Positions 11,461 through 22,159 of a stretch of 62,557 nt of DNA are shown one piece after another. The stretch spans positions 1,421,073 to 1,483,629 of the forward strand of contig BFEA01000237.1 in NCBI GenBank assembly GCA_003427395.1. Reading direction: 5' to 3'. The number at the start of each line of letters is the position of its first letter. Within the stretch, counting starts at the first letter, position 1. Source of the DNA: Chara braunii. Lineage: Eukaryota; Streptophyta; Charophyceae; Charales; Characeae. The notes under the pieces were generated by a model. That model did not search any database, was not told where the DNA came from, and saw only the letters and a list, made by a program, of their open reading frames with translations. The translations under genes and the position numbers were made by a program.

Positions 11461-12169
11461 TGAGCACAGCCTCCTAGGCTGAGCAGCCGCGGTTCGATCT
11501 CGGGAAGGGGGGTTGTTGCCACAATTGGGAGGTCGTCAGAGGGTTAACTTCGACAGTTTGACTTCAACTTTGATCAAGCTGTTGTGTTATTGGCCACCAT
11601 TGCGGGGCCCTCAGGAGAATCAAGAATTCAAGGCCCTCTCCCGTGAGTCTGAGCGCACCTCTCTTGTATCTGAGAGTCTGAACTCCCTCCTTCTATTTTT
11701 CTTAGTCTAAGTCTAGTCCATTGGTGCTGAGAGGAAGGCGGCAGGTGGGATTGCAACCCGTAGGTCCGCGTCAAGACCTTGTGGGAGATCCACCCACCAA
11801 TTGCGGGAGCTCTGCCGGAACCCAGGGGGGGTTCTGGAGGCAGGGAACACTCAGGTATAATTTCGTTTGACGCGTGTGATCCCCTCCCCTACTTGTTATC
11901 CCCTGGGTTATCTGAGTATGACTACATGAGGATATTACGTTTATTATTATGTATGTCAGGACATGCATTGTGAAAGGTAATCAACAATTGTATGTGAGAA
12001 ATCAGACATCTCCTTTGAGTGAATTCAGGCAGAATGAATTGGGGAAGATGGGAGGAAGACGTTTGCATGCGTTTGACTGTGCCAATCTAAGACTGAGGTC
12101 TCTAAGTTGATGTGGACTCAGTGTTGTGTTTTATTTATGTTTGTTGGGCTGACTGTATGATCTTTGAGG

Positions 12170-13350
12170 GCTGGGCCTATCCTAAGTTGGACGGACCAGT
12201 CACTGTTTCTTTCGGGGGTTTCTGATCAGGAGGATCGGGCACCCTAAGTTGGGAGGACTAAGAATCCTGATGTTTCTTTTGTGGGTTGCTGAAAAATAGG
12301 ACTGGGGATATTATAAGTTGCGTAGACCCAGTTCTGTGTGTGTTTTCTTCTGAGGGGAACAAAGACATAAGACTAAGCGTACCCCTAAGTTGGAGCGGCT
12401 TAGCCATAAGCCATTAACTTAATGGTCAGCCAAAGTATATAATTTTGATATGTACTATACGAACTTATACCATCTGGCAGGCCGGACACCCTAAGTTGGG
12501 AAAACCAGTCAGTAAGTCAGGTAGAACAAGAAGAAAAAAGAAGCAAATAAAGAGTATAATGAAGGTAACCCGGGCAGGCTGAGCGTACCCTTAAGTTAGG
12601 GCGGTTCAGTCTTATGCTCGTAATAATACGAGGGTGCAGAGAGTTAGTATAAATCGTCATGTATTTTTCTTTCTAAACACAAGGTAGAGTTGGATGTCTC
12701 CCTAAGTTGGGTAGGTTTGATCATCTGCCTAATAAGAGAGAAAAAATATAAAGTTTGTGCAAGTATATCAATGGCTGTTCTCCTACATTGTTGTTGCGGA
12801 GACTAAGCGTACCCTTGAGTTAGGGCGGCTTAGTCGTACGTCGTTTGTACTTTGTTCAGGCAGATCAGGCGTACCCTTAAGTTAGGGCGACCTGGTCATA
12901 TTGTCTTATGTACCTAAAACTGTTTAAGCTAGCTAGGCGTACCCTTAAGTTAGGGCGGCCTAGTGATATGCTCTTGTCGTTGATGTTATGTAGGTTGGAA
13001 GTACCCTTAAGTTAGGGCGGTCTGACCATTCGTCGTTCGTACTTGTTTTAGGCAGGTTAGGCACACCCTTAAGTTGGGGCAGCCTAATCCTATGCCCTAC
13101 GTAACTTTGTCTATGAGCTGACTAAGCATACCTTTAAGTTAGGGCAGTCTAGTTTATGCTTTATGTCGTCAGTTAAGCAGAAGTCAGGCGTATCCTTAAG
13201 TTAGGGCGGTCTGGTCATATGTTTTATGACTAGAGTTCATGTAGTGTTGGACATACCCTTAAGTTAGGGCAGTCCAGTTGTGCATGTTTTTACTTGTTTA
13301 CTTAGGCAGGTTGGACATGCCCTTAAGTTAGGGCGTTGTGTGATCCTATG
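12170..13350 (+). repeat. Array of about 16 hairpin units with covarying arms
   Basis: Units are centred on a TAAGTT hexamer at 12183, 12245, 12314, 12386, 12492, 12592, 12703, 12816 (TGAGTT), 12878, 12946, 13008, 13070, 13135, 13197, 13260 and 13324. Spacing is irregular (60-115 bp) at first and 62-68 bp for the last nine. Around the hexamer lies a short stem, usually CCCT/AGGG, but TCC/GGA and CCC/GGG in other units. Outside it, arms differ between units yet pair within a unit: GACTAAGC/GCTTAGTC (12801-12834), CTAGGC/GCCTAG, ACTGGG/CCCAGT, TTAGGC/GCCTAA, CTAAGC/GCTTAG, GATCAGG/CCTGGTC (one G-U). The stem is kept while its sequence drifts. Confidence 0.85.
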
Positions 13351-14084
13351 CCATAGGTAAGGGGGGTTACTAAGGGAAAAAGAGTTGAGTGATCTAACAA
13401 ACTACTTGGGTCAAACTTATGTGGGATTGTGAGAGATGTTTGTCTATGCATGCTTATGGGCTCTCACTTCAGGGTGTCTTTTTGATAGATTAGTTGTTTA
13501 GATGCTCACCAAGTGCTGAAGCCATAGGTAGATGAAATGGATGATGAGAGAGGGAACTTGGGATGAAGATAGGACTGACCCTGCTAGGAGTTAGGATTAG
13601 GGCTAGCCACACTCTCCTTTAGAGGTTGTGCGGGCTATCATTTGATTCTGAGTCATCAAGCAGGTGTCAGAAGATAGTCCCAAGTATAGCGTGCTTTGTC
13701 TTTCTGTCCTTCAGCTTTGTATAAATCTTGACAGTCTCCTGTTCCTACCGGAAGCGCTGCCGAAATTTCTGCAAATTCGAAAAAGTTAGTCATTTTTGGG
13801 CTCATACAAATTCTGAAAAGGCATTTTTCCTACGGGAAGCGCTGCCGAAATTTCGTAGAATTTGAGGAGTTAGAATATTCTTCAGTCAGGAGCTACTTAG
13901 CAGATCCATCCTGGATAGAGATGTTCAGTGGCTTGGTACTCGTAGAGGAGTTAGGTTATGAATCAGGGAGTATTCCCCGTTGTGGCATGAACATAGTAGT
14001 GTTTCTTTTTGGCCTTTACTGTGATGCAGGTTTCCGCATTTTCGCCTGAAGGCTTGATTTGATCAGCCTGATCCTTAAAAAAGG

Positions 14085-14115
14085 ATCACTTTTCTGTTAT
14101 CACTGATAACAGGTC
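14085..14115 (+). other. Inverted repeat in the element tail
   Basis: TGATCCTT and AAGGATCA form an 8-bp arm pair just upstream of TGTTATCA/TGATAACA (14096-14112). The second hairpin is partly retained in copy C as TGTTATCAG/TAATAACA near 28850. Confidence 0.6.
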
Positions 14116-14799
14116 GGTGACCGATTTGTCGGTGTACGACTCAACTTTCCTAGCCCTCATGCCTCTCAACCTAAGACCTTGGCCCTTGCGAGGATTTATG
14201 TGTTTCTTTGGGTTTTCACCCAGTTTCTTTATAAATGGTCATTTCTTAAAGACTGAGTATTTTTGTCGAGGATTGGTGGGGAAATGAATGGGCTTGTGTG
14301 CATGAGGCAGGGTGTGAGCAGCAGAAGGCTGAAAAGTTGACCCTTTTTAGTGTGTGTGATATTGTCTGAATGTGGTGCGTATAATTGCACGTATGTATGA
14401 AAGATTCTCGATTGAGTCTTGTTGAGTGATTATGCTTGGATTCAGATGGGCAAACCACACAACTGTCGTGAGAGTGAACTACCCCACAACCTTTTGTTTG
14501 AGTGAGATTGTTCTCCCCCCGTCCTAATAATGTGATAGGTAGAGTGGGCGTACGCACGGGTATTCAAGTTTTCACCTGCCAACCTCAAGTACCCCCTTTT
14601 TCCTTTTTTCTTATTTTAAATTATTTTGGTGGAACGATAGAGTTCCGGGCGGAAGGAGTAGCGTGTCGCTGGTGATGCGCCAAACAACTCACCACCACTC
14701 CGAATTCCTTCCCACCCTAGGGACCATCTTACCCCGCACTCGTTGGGGCACCTCAGGGTGCAGAAGATGGTAAGGCCCTCAGGCCGGTTACGCGCTCGC

Positions 14800-15660
14800 T
14801 AGAGGCTTACCCCCCTTAACGCGCGCTTCAGCCGACGCCTCAGCGTCGAGAGCGACCAAATGAGGCCACTCGGGTATGGGCACTACATAGTGCGCCGACA
14901 TCACGACTGCTTGCGCAAATCCGCATCGTTAGCCGGTATGCGCAGGTCCTTCGTCCGCACGGTTTTATGTTAACCCACGCGCGCGACACTACCAATTTCT
15001 GCGCTCGAAAGTTATGGGTCGAGCGAAGAGGGCAAAAGCGCGTTATGGCCAGTAGACCCAAGTTTCGACAGCGCGAAACAACGCAGGAGCGAGGGAATAA
15101 GCCCTAGTCGGCCTCTGGGGATCCGCGTACGAGCCTCCAACGTCTCAAACAAGGGGTTGCCTACGGGTCTGATTTTGGGCATCATCCGCACGCATACTTC
15201 GTGTTGGCCCACCCCTTCCATTTGGGACGACTATCAGGCTATCTGCAGTTGTTTCCTCCTTTGAGTTTTCATGCTTGGACGTTGTAGTCCGTGGTAGCCG
15301 CCAAAGTCAAACCCCTTGATTTCGGCTACCACGACAGCCCTGAAGCTGTCTACTCAACCCCTCTGCACATGGTGCTGAAGAGGGTGTGGACTTCAACCAC
15401 GCATGGCGGTTGTCTAGCGCCGAAAAGGTAACCCCTCAACGCACTTGTCAGCCGACACTTGAGTGTCGAACACGACCCTCGAGATTACCAAGGGCCGTGC
15501 GGTTACGAGTACCACGTAGTACCCCATCAGCGTGAGTGATTGCGAGTGCCCGCATGGCTGGTCGATATGAGGAGGCCATGTGCGCGCACGACTCTTATAC
15601 GAGAAACCAGCGCGCGATACCTATCTGATTCTCGCGGCATAACGTTATGGGTTGGATACT
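14800..15660 (+). repeat. Diverged duplication of about 220 bp
   Basis: 14804-15020 and 15425-15645 share an ordered series of short matches: CTTACCCC or GTAACCCC, a CAGCCGAC...GAGTGTCGA hairpin segment, TACGTAGT/CTACATAGTGC, CGCGCGA, and GTTATGGGT. They are old duplicates separated by an unrelated 400 bp. No gene is evident. Frames in the block are short and unsupported. Confidence 0.6.
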
Positions 15661-15865
15661 GAAGGGACTAGGAGTGTTGTGGTGTTGTTTGAGGTGTTTG
15701 TTTTGTGTTTTTTTCATGTGTTAGGTGTGGGTCGATGTGAGTGTTGTAGTGTACGCGTGGTGTGCGTGATGCATCCTAGTCGACCGACGCCGAGTCGCGT
15801 TTGGGACCTCAGCCCCCCAGTGCGTCGATTCACGTGCAGGTTCGATTTCGGGCGTTCGACCGCGC

Positions 15866-16175
15866 GTACCCCCTATGCTACAACGAACAAAAAACGCCCT
15901 CGGCTGGGCCACCGCTGCAATTGCATACGAAAAACTATCTCATGTGGTTCAGTAGCTCGGCGGGGATACGCCCACCTAAGGGATGGTGACATCTCCCGCA
16001 GGTGGAGGTAAGCGGTGCCTCGCGTGACCCTGTCCTGTCGTAGGGGCTGGCGAGAGGTACGGTTGGCGCACTCGGCCGGAGCGACAAACGCTCTTCGCGA
16101 TAAACCCTGCAAAATCCTGCGTGACGCGGTCGGGAGGGTCCCCGTGAGGGACCGATGCGCTCGACAGCGCTGAGG
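15866..16175 (+). repeat. Dispersed repeat R1, copy 2
   Basis: It shares about 310 bp with 26305-26615 in the same orientation, starting GCGTACCCCCTATGCTACAA, passing through AGCTCGGCGGGGATAC and GCACTCGGCCGGAGCG, and ending near GACCGATGCGCTCGACA. A partial inverted copy lies at 7303-7487. No reading frame is conserved between copies, so this is a non-coding dispersed repeat. Confidence 0.85.
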
Positions 16176-16900
16176 GTAGAAGGAAAATTGAAGTGGTGGT
16201 GAGTTATCTGGCGGACCACCACGAACACACCATTTTGTCGTTCCACAAAAATAATTTTAAACAAGAAAAATAAAATCCTTGTACGCAGATGAACGCATAA
16301 ATATTCATACATCTTGGCATATGCCAAACACGTACGCGAGTCGAACTACGACAGTCGTGTGGGAGAAAGGTGGTTAAGTTGCGCACGGTCCCTTTTGTGA
16401 ATGTTCCGACACTTAGCTTATTCCGCGTGAGACTTCGGATGTATTTAGTTATGTGAACTCTCACAATCAACTGTCATGACGACGCTTCATGCATTACCCA
16501 CAATCGCTTGATCGTTCGCGGGCTTCAACGTTGCGCACGACACTCAAGTGACAGAAATGAAGTATCGTGAAAGGGGTATCCCTCATGATATAGAACGACT
16601 GGAGGAAAGGTAGTTCGACCCTCGCGAGGTCTCTGTCCCTTAGGCAGAGCACCAAGATGGGCAAGGCACAAATGCTCAGCGTAGAGGGAAAACACTTTTG
16701 TGCTTGGCGGGAACTTGGAATGTCTTAGGCAAGGACCTCGAATTCCAAGTTCAGGACCAACGTCTAACCAATTAATTCAAGTTGCAAAAAATGAGCACAT
16801 GCATTGTCGTGGGTATTACGCGAAATATGCGCGCACACGTTCATTTAACCATAATGACTACCTTGAAATAAGGTGGTTCAATCATTCAGACGAAGAGGTT
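16175..16900. other. No feature recognised
   Basis: No domain, RNA or repeat partner was identified in this stretch apart from low-scoring short frames. Confidence 0.4.
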
Positions 16901-17238
16901 CTGTGGCTTTAGATGGTCACTCTCAGAATAATATTGTGGTTTGTCCATCAACATTCACACAATACACAAACAATCACCAAGACTCAATTCAAAATTTTCC
17001 ATGCATACCAGCGATCACATAAAGTTTAAACAACAACATCGCATACTCTAAAGGAGTCAACTTTACCGTTCTATGAGATTCATACCTTGCCTTATGCATA
17101 TAAACCCCAACCATTTTCCACCATCCCGTAACGAAGGTACTCAATCTTAAAAAATGTTCCTTGAGAAAGAAGTCTGGATGAAAATCCTAAGAATCATAAA
17201 AAAAACACAGGGGCTAAGGCCTTAGGTTGAGATATTGA
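16900..17238 (-). mobile_element. Tail fragment of the 3 kb element (copy D)
   Basis: Read on the minus strand, this matches the end of copy A (14165-14560): TCAACCTAAGGCCTTAGCC, a TTTTCATCCAGACTT block, TTAAGATTGAGTACC, and further matches around the GGTCAACTTT landmark. The match stops at about 17238, exactly where the Ty3/gypsy pol begins. Matching material in the same orientation resumes only at about 22160. This is consistent with insertion of the retrotransposon into an older copy of the element. Confidence 0.7.
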
Positions 17239-17245
17239 AGCAAGT

Positions 17246-18386
17246 ATGCACTATGATCGACCCTGTCCAGACGTCGAGCTCATCTTTCTGGAGCCAGATC
17301 CTCCTTTTATCTTTGTGGCTTCCATCTCTATTTCCCTCCGTCCGTCGTCCGTCGAGTCCACCCCGTCGTCACCCGCTGATGCTGACGTTGAGGAACTCGC
17401 ACGCTATACGGCCGACCTGGAGCCCGCAGTTCGTGACCTCATTCGAGAGTACGACGATGTTTTCCCATCGTCATTCTCGTACGTCGGCATCCCACCGATG
17501 CGCGACGTCGAGCATTCCATCCAGCTTGTGCCTGACTATCGTGTTCACCAAGCACCCTACAGACTCTCGATCCCCGAGGCCACCGGATTCAAGCGTCAAC
17601 TTGAGGAGCTCCCGAGACTAGGTTTCATTAAACCTTGCAACTCCCTGTGGGGTGCACCCGTCCTCTTTGCGAGCAAAGCAGATTAAACTCTCTTTCTCTT
17701 TATCGATTATCACAGGCTCAACTGCTACACAATTAAGAACATCTACCCCATGCCTCGTTTCGACGAGTTGTTCGACCGCCTACCAGGCAACCGCTTCTTT
17801 ACGAAGATTGATCTTCGTAGTGGTTACCATCAGATCCGCGTCGTTGCAGCGGACCAGCCGAAGACAGTGTTCCGATCGCACTTCGGCTACTATGAGTTTA
17901 CGGTGATGCCATTCGGCCTCACCAACACACCCGCTACCTTCCAGGGGGCGATAAACGATATCTTCAGGGACATTTTGGAGCAGTACGTTCTCGTCTATCT
18001 TGACGATATCTTGATCTACAATCGTACCCTTGAGGAGCATCTCAGACACCTCCGCGACGTCCTTGACTGCTTGCGCATACATGGCTTCTACGCCAAGCTG
18101 AGTAAGTGCCGCTTTACCTAGCACAAAGTGGATTTTCTTAGGACATTACGTGTCTGACAAGGGTCTCCACATGGACGACGAGAAGATCACTGCTATTGCG
18201 AAGTGGCTTGTCCCTACATCCACCAAGCAGCTTTGCAGCTTCCTAGGCCTCACTAGCTACTATAGTAATTTCATCCAGGGATACGCTAGGTATTCCCACG
18301 TCCTTACCTCCACCCTCCTNCGGAAGAACCCGCCATGGGTTTGGACACCCCTCCACGAGAACGCCTTCGCACCCTCAAGAAGGCGG
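17246..18386 (+). pseudogene. Ty3/gypsy pol: reverse transcriptase region
   Basis: The first frame (17246-17684) carries the N-terminal RT lead-in with the typical HRAPYRLS-like and WGAPVLFA motifs. After an in-frame TAA at 17685-17687 (where a Gly codon is usual) the frame resumes with DYHRLN, IKNIYPMPR, a KIDLRSGYHQIRV motif A and FGYYEFTVMPFGLTNTPATF. The catalytic YLDD (within VYLDDILIY, about 17994-18020) is intact. A TAG at 18119-18121, a frameshift near 18138 and another near 18368 interrupt the thumb/connection region. One undetermined base lies at 18320. The catalytic residues remain, but the chain is broken in at least four places. Confidence 0.93.
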
Positions 18387-18965
18387 TGACATGTGCACCG
18401 GTTCTTCACCTACCCAATTTTGATCGTCCTTTTATCCTTACCATCGATGCGTCAGACTTTGTTGTAGAAACAGTGATTTCTCATATTTTCTTCTCCTCGC
18501 TTGATTCCTCTCATCCTCGCACCCCTCGCTTCCCACCCCCTACCCCGGGCCCTACCACTGCTTCCCGCCTGACACCTACTCGTCCAGCTACTAACGAGCC
18601 TTCTATTGATTATTCTCGTACCATCGCCGAGGACGGTACTGTCGAGTCTCGCTCAGGTGATTGTCCGATAGCCTTCTACTCTCGTCAGCTCCTGCCCGAT
18701 GAGATAAACTACACCGCCGATAAACGTGAGGTTCTCGCAGTAGTTTATGCCGCTCGGCACTGGCATCACTACCTGCATGGGGCACCATTCACAGTGCGCA
18801 CGGACAACTCTGTTGTCCAGGCTTTTCTGACAAAGTCAAAGCTCACTCCTCGACAGGCTCGCTGGTGGCTCGACCTATCCGAGTTTAGTTTCACCACTGA
18901 GCACATCAAGGGTGAGACTAATCATGTCGCAGATGCCTTATCCCGACGCTCTGACCATGATCTGG
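18335..18965 (+). pseudogene. Ty3/gypsy pol: RNase H with a Pro-rich insertion
   Basis: The frame reads through the RNase H domain, which degrades the RNA strand of the RNA-DNA hybrid. The acidic residues are visible in TIDASDF (residues 36-42), DKREVLA (129-135), VRTDNSV and NHVADALSR. Between the first strand (to residue about 50) and CPIAFYSRQL (about 110) lies a roughly 60-residue Pro/Ser/Thr-rich insertion not usual in Ty3 RNase H. The frame is uninterrupted through the insertion, so it may be an original lineage feature rather than decay. Confidence 0.9.
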
Positions 18966-20255
18966 AGCAGATCCAACTTGCTGCCATCTCGGTCACCACC
19001 GTCCACCACTCGGTGATCGATGAGTTTCGCACTCAGTACCGCCACTGCCCCAACTATCATGACATCCATGCGACCCTTCAGAGTGGCAAGACCGTCCCGA
19101 ACTACTCTCTCCAGCACCAGAGAGCCCCGTATTTGCGTTCCCTCCACTGGACAACTACGTGTCCGGGTAGTAGCAGAGTTCCATGACCAGGTAGTCAGTC
19201 GCCAGTCCTATGGGCTTCCACAAGACGTTGGCTTGTGTGAGCCGCCTGTACGTCTGGGCGAAGCGTAAAGACTTTGTGAAGGACTACGTGGTAGAGAGTC
19301 TCACATATCAGGAGGTGAATAGTGCGAACTACTTGCTTTATGGTTTGCTCCAGCCTCTTCCTATCCCTGAGGGTCGTTGGCAGTCCATCTCGATGGACTT
19401 ATCGGTCCTCTTCGTCCTCCGACCCCCCGTGGTCATGATGCTATCCTGGTCGTCGTCGACTGCTTCACGAAGTGCTCACACTCTGTTCCGTGCCGCTATG
19501 CCATCAGTGCACGTGAGGTCACCGACATCGTGTTTGACCGAGTCATGCGGGACCACGACTTACCTCTGAGCATCATATATGACCATGACCCACGCTTTAC
19601 TAGTCGATTCCGGTGACGGCTCCACGAGGTGTATGACACCCAGCTCCGCTTCTCCTCGTCTTAGCATCCCCAAACAGATGGTCAGACCGAGGTCGCGGAC
19701 AAGACTCTCGGAGATATTCTCCGAAAGATTGTTTGTGACGATGAGCAGTGAGATCTTCATCTTGCCCACGCGGAGATAGCCTACAACCACGCCGTCTCAC
19801 CAGCTACGGGGATGTCGCCTTGCTATTGCGACCTCGACTATCAACCTCGTGTTCTCACAGACTTCCTTCAACTGTCACAGATGCACCCCAACACGAGTTA
19901 TCCCGCGCTGAACGATTGGGTTGCACACATGACGTTGATCATGAAGAGTTCGCATGAACACATAGCCGCTTCCCAGACTCGCGTGGCTGCATGTGCGAAC
20001 CGATCGAGGATGAATCATCCATTCAAAGTCGTTGATGATGTGCTTATCAACGCCCGTCACTTACAGCTTGAAACGGACACGCTTTGCAAGTTTCGGCGTC
20101 ACTTCTTTGACCCATGCAGCATTCTCCAGGCTGTCAGTTCTAATATGGAATTTAGCCCGGTCAACTTTCGTGTGAAGTTGCCCGACTACCTACGCCAGGC
20201 TTATGTGCATGATGTCTACCACATCTCGTTACTGCGTCCCTATCGCAGACCGTCT
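18966..20255 (+). pseudogene. Ty3/gypsy pol: integrase
   Basis: Pieces in different frames cover the zinc-binding N-terminus (GFHKTLACVSRLYVW and LTYQ near 19210-19310), the DDE core and the C-terminal module. In the N-terminal domain the two cysteines are replaced (Ser and Tyr at the usual CxxC place). The core keeps an Asp in SMDL (about 19392), the Asp pair in YDHDPRF (about 19581) and Glu in QTEVADKT (19689-19691). The frame shifts between SMDL and the following GPLRPPTPRGHDA, again near 19610, and near 19745. The C-terminal GPY/F-like module ends in YHISLLRPYR (about 20215-20247). Confidence 0.9.
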
Positions 20256-20319
20256 GAGCGTTTTGCCAGACGACCATACGAGCGCCCTCCACCCATCATG
20301 ATGGACATCCACAAGGAGT

Positions 20320-20655
20320 TCCTCGTTTCAGACATCATTGGTCTCCGAGTCACTGACGATACCCCTCCCCATGTCGAGTATCTCGTACGTTAAAGGGTCA
20401 CCCTGATGAGGAGGCTACTTGGGAGCCCCTCGAGCACTTGCAGCACGCTCACATGTTGGTGTGTGCCTATAACCTCGCTCGTCGTGCTGGGTTGACTGCT
20501 CCTCCTCAACCCACTGACCCTCCTCCTTCTCCATCGGTCGAGCAGACCGCTGAAGTCGAGCTTGCTCTATCTGAGGCAGACCTGCAGCAGGAGCCAGATG
20601 CTTTTGAGCGTCCACAGCGCACTCATCGTCGTCCTGCTCGATACGACGATTGACT
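20320..20655 (+). pseudogene. Ty3/gypsy C-terminal chromodomain and tail
   Basis: After SDIIGLR the sequence reads VEYLVR, then after one frame break KGHPDEEATWEPLEHL, the hallmark of a chromodomain. In chromoviruses this domain steers integration toward particular chromatin. A Pro-rich linker and an RPxRYDD-type tail follow, ending at the TGA near 20653. The frame change occurs within the aromatic-cage region, just after VEYLVR. Confidence 0.88.
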
Positions 20656-22065
20656 CTGACTTATCTTCACACGTCTTTGACTTCTCAGTACTCCATCCAC
20701 TCCAGTTTTGCCAATTCAGCTCGTCGATGTTGCGGTTCTTCCTCGACGGCATTCCGGACTTCTTATTATGGACGTCATCGACAACTTCATGGACTTCGTT
20801 GCGATCAACTCTGCCTACTTCATACCATCGTCACTCTTTTACCACCTTCCCCTGTACATCAGCCTGGTTGTGTCGCATGATGATCTCCCTTCGCCGGGTT
20901 CCTCTGAGTTGGGCTCTCTCTTGGTATACGCATAGGCATCGGGATCGTAGCGTTGCCCTGGCTTCCCAACTTACGGATCTAGCTCCGACTTCCCTCACTT
21001 TAGGAGTTATTTGAATGATTCCCTTACCCATCACTTTTTTTACTCTCTGCCGGCCCACACGCCCTAGTATACCAGGCTCCCTTATTCCCTTGCATGGTCA
21101 ACCCTCCATAGCGGTCACCCCTTAAGTCGAGCATTACCCGCCCTGATGGTCTATCTGTTAGGGTCATTAGTTTTGTTCGCTCCCAGTTCCCAACCCTCAT
21201 TGAGCCTAATGACATGTGTCTCTTTATCATTATGTGTGGATGCTCTTAAGAGTTTATCGACCCTTAGACTACATTCGCCACCCTCAGAGACCATCCCACC
21301 CTTTGGTTGTGACACACTTCTCCTGTGACATATGGTTGTCTTGTTGTTGCTTCGTTGCTCTCAGACTAAGGCTACTACCTCTAACATTTATAGGATTTAG
21401 TTGTTTCTGCTTTTGCTGTTCTTATGACTTATACACTAGTCAGTTGTTTCCAGACTGAGGCTACTGCCTGCAACATTCTAGGATTTAGTTCTCATTACTT
21501 TCTGCTTTCCTATGACATATACTAGTTAGTTGTTTTTGCTTTCACTTAGGCTGTTAGTTGTGACATTGCTGTTTTTTACTACATTTTCTAGCCTAGGTTG
21601 CATCGCATGGACTCAACATGGAGCTTACTCCGCATCCTAGACTATTTGTTTTTTTTTTTTTCTTTGGCAGAGTTCCGCTTTTTGGCGGAAGCGTGCTTGT
21701 ATCTAGGTGATCCATCACAGGCCGAGGATCGTGTAGCGTACCTCTGGTTGGCCTGTGAGACCAGCCCCTTCGCCTGTTCTCACATGCCTGTGTTATATTC
21801 GGGGTAATCCAGTCCAGGCCGGTACCTCTGTCGGTACCAGCCAGTCCAACCCAGTCCAGTCAGTTCGTTGGGGTATACCCCAACCAGAGTCTGTATTTCG
21901 GATCATTCTGCATTCGTAAAGTTTGGAGTACGTGCGTTGGAGTCTCGTGTGGGAGCTGAGTTGTGCCATCTTGCTCCACTCTCATCTTCAATCTTCATCT
22001 CTATCTCAGGCGGAGTATCACACCTGGTGGGTCCGCCACACATACAAACATAGAGCACTACAACT
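20656..22065 (+). other. Non-coding 3' region of the chromovirus
   Basis: Pyrimidine-rich sequence with no domain follows. Internal short repeats occur: the pieces CAGACTAAGGCTACTACCT (21362) and CAGACTGAGGCTACTGCCT (21451) recur with TAGGATTTAGTT near 21388 and 21478. A 3' LTR would be expected here but its 5' boundary was not identified. The terminal segment near 22010-22045 recurs at 50020-50055. Confidence 0.5.
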
Positions 22066-22159
22066 TTTCTCTTCCTTGGGCATGTGACGAGGATGTCTAA
22101 CCTAGTCGCCCTGAAGTGTTTAAAATATCAAAGTTATATATAACTTTCTGCACCATAGT

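Larger units (their letters stand above)
11470..14565 (+). mobile_element. 3 kb non-coding repeat element, copy A
   Basis: This block reappears in the opposite orientation at 28470-31260 (copy C) and, split, at 16900-17238 plus 22160-23300. Shared landmarks in order: a GGTCGTCA and CCATTGCGGGGCCC head (11530-11640), a CCGTAGGTCC...GGGAGCTCTGCCGGAACC block (11745-11850), the hairpin array (12170-13350), GCTGCCGAAATTTC repeats (13760-13860), an AGGATCA...TGTTATCACTGATAACA hairpin (14085-14112), and a CTCAACCTAAG...TGGGTTTTCACCCAG tail (14165-14222). No long reading frame or known domain is present, so mobility would have to be provided in trans. Exact termini and target-site duplications were not determined. 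Confidence 0.7.
17240..22065 (+). mobile_element. Broken Ty3/gypsy chromovirus
   Basis: In order on the plus strand: RT, RNase H, integrase and a C-terminal chromodomain, the order that defines Ty3/gypsy chromoviruses. Gag and protease are missing, so the 5' part is truncated. No second LTR was found upstream. The 1.4 kb downstream of the stop region is non-coding and may hold the 3' UTR and LTR. Its end shares about 55 bp, including GGTGGGTCCGCCACACA, with 50010-50060. Several stops and frameshifts mean it cannot make a full polyprotein. Confidence 0.85.

Noticed and set aside
12800-13340. CRISPR-like regular array (direct repeats at 62-68 bp)
   Set aside because: The repeat is short and variable, and the interval sequence between the cores is itself similar between units. 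The arms pair within units, and the host is eukaryotic. It is a tandem hairpin satellite, not CRISPR.
20656-22065. A precise 3' LTR for the chromovirus
   Set aside because: No matching 5' LTR is present in the window and no TG...CA pair could be fixed, so no boundary was called.
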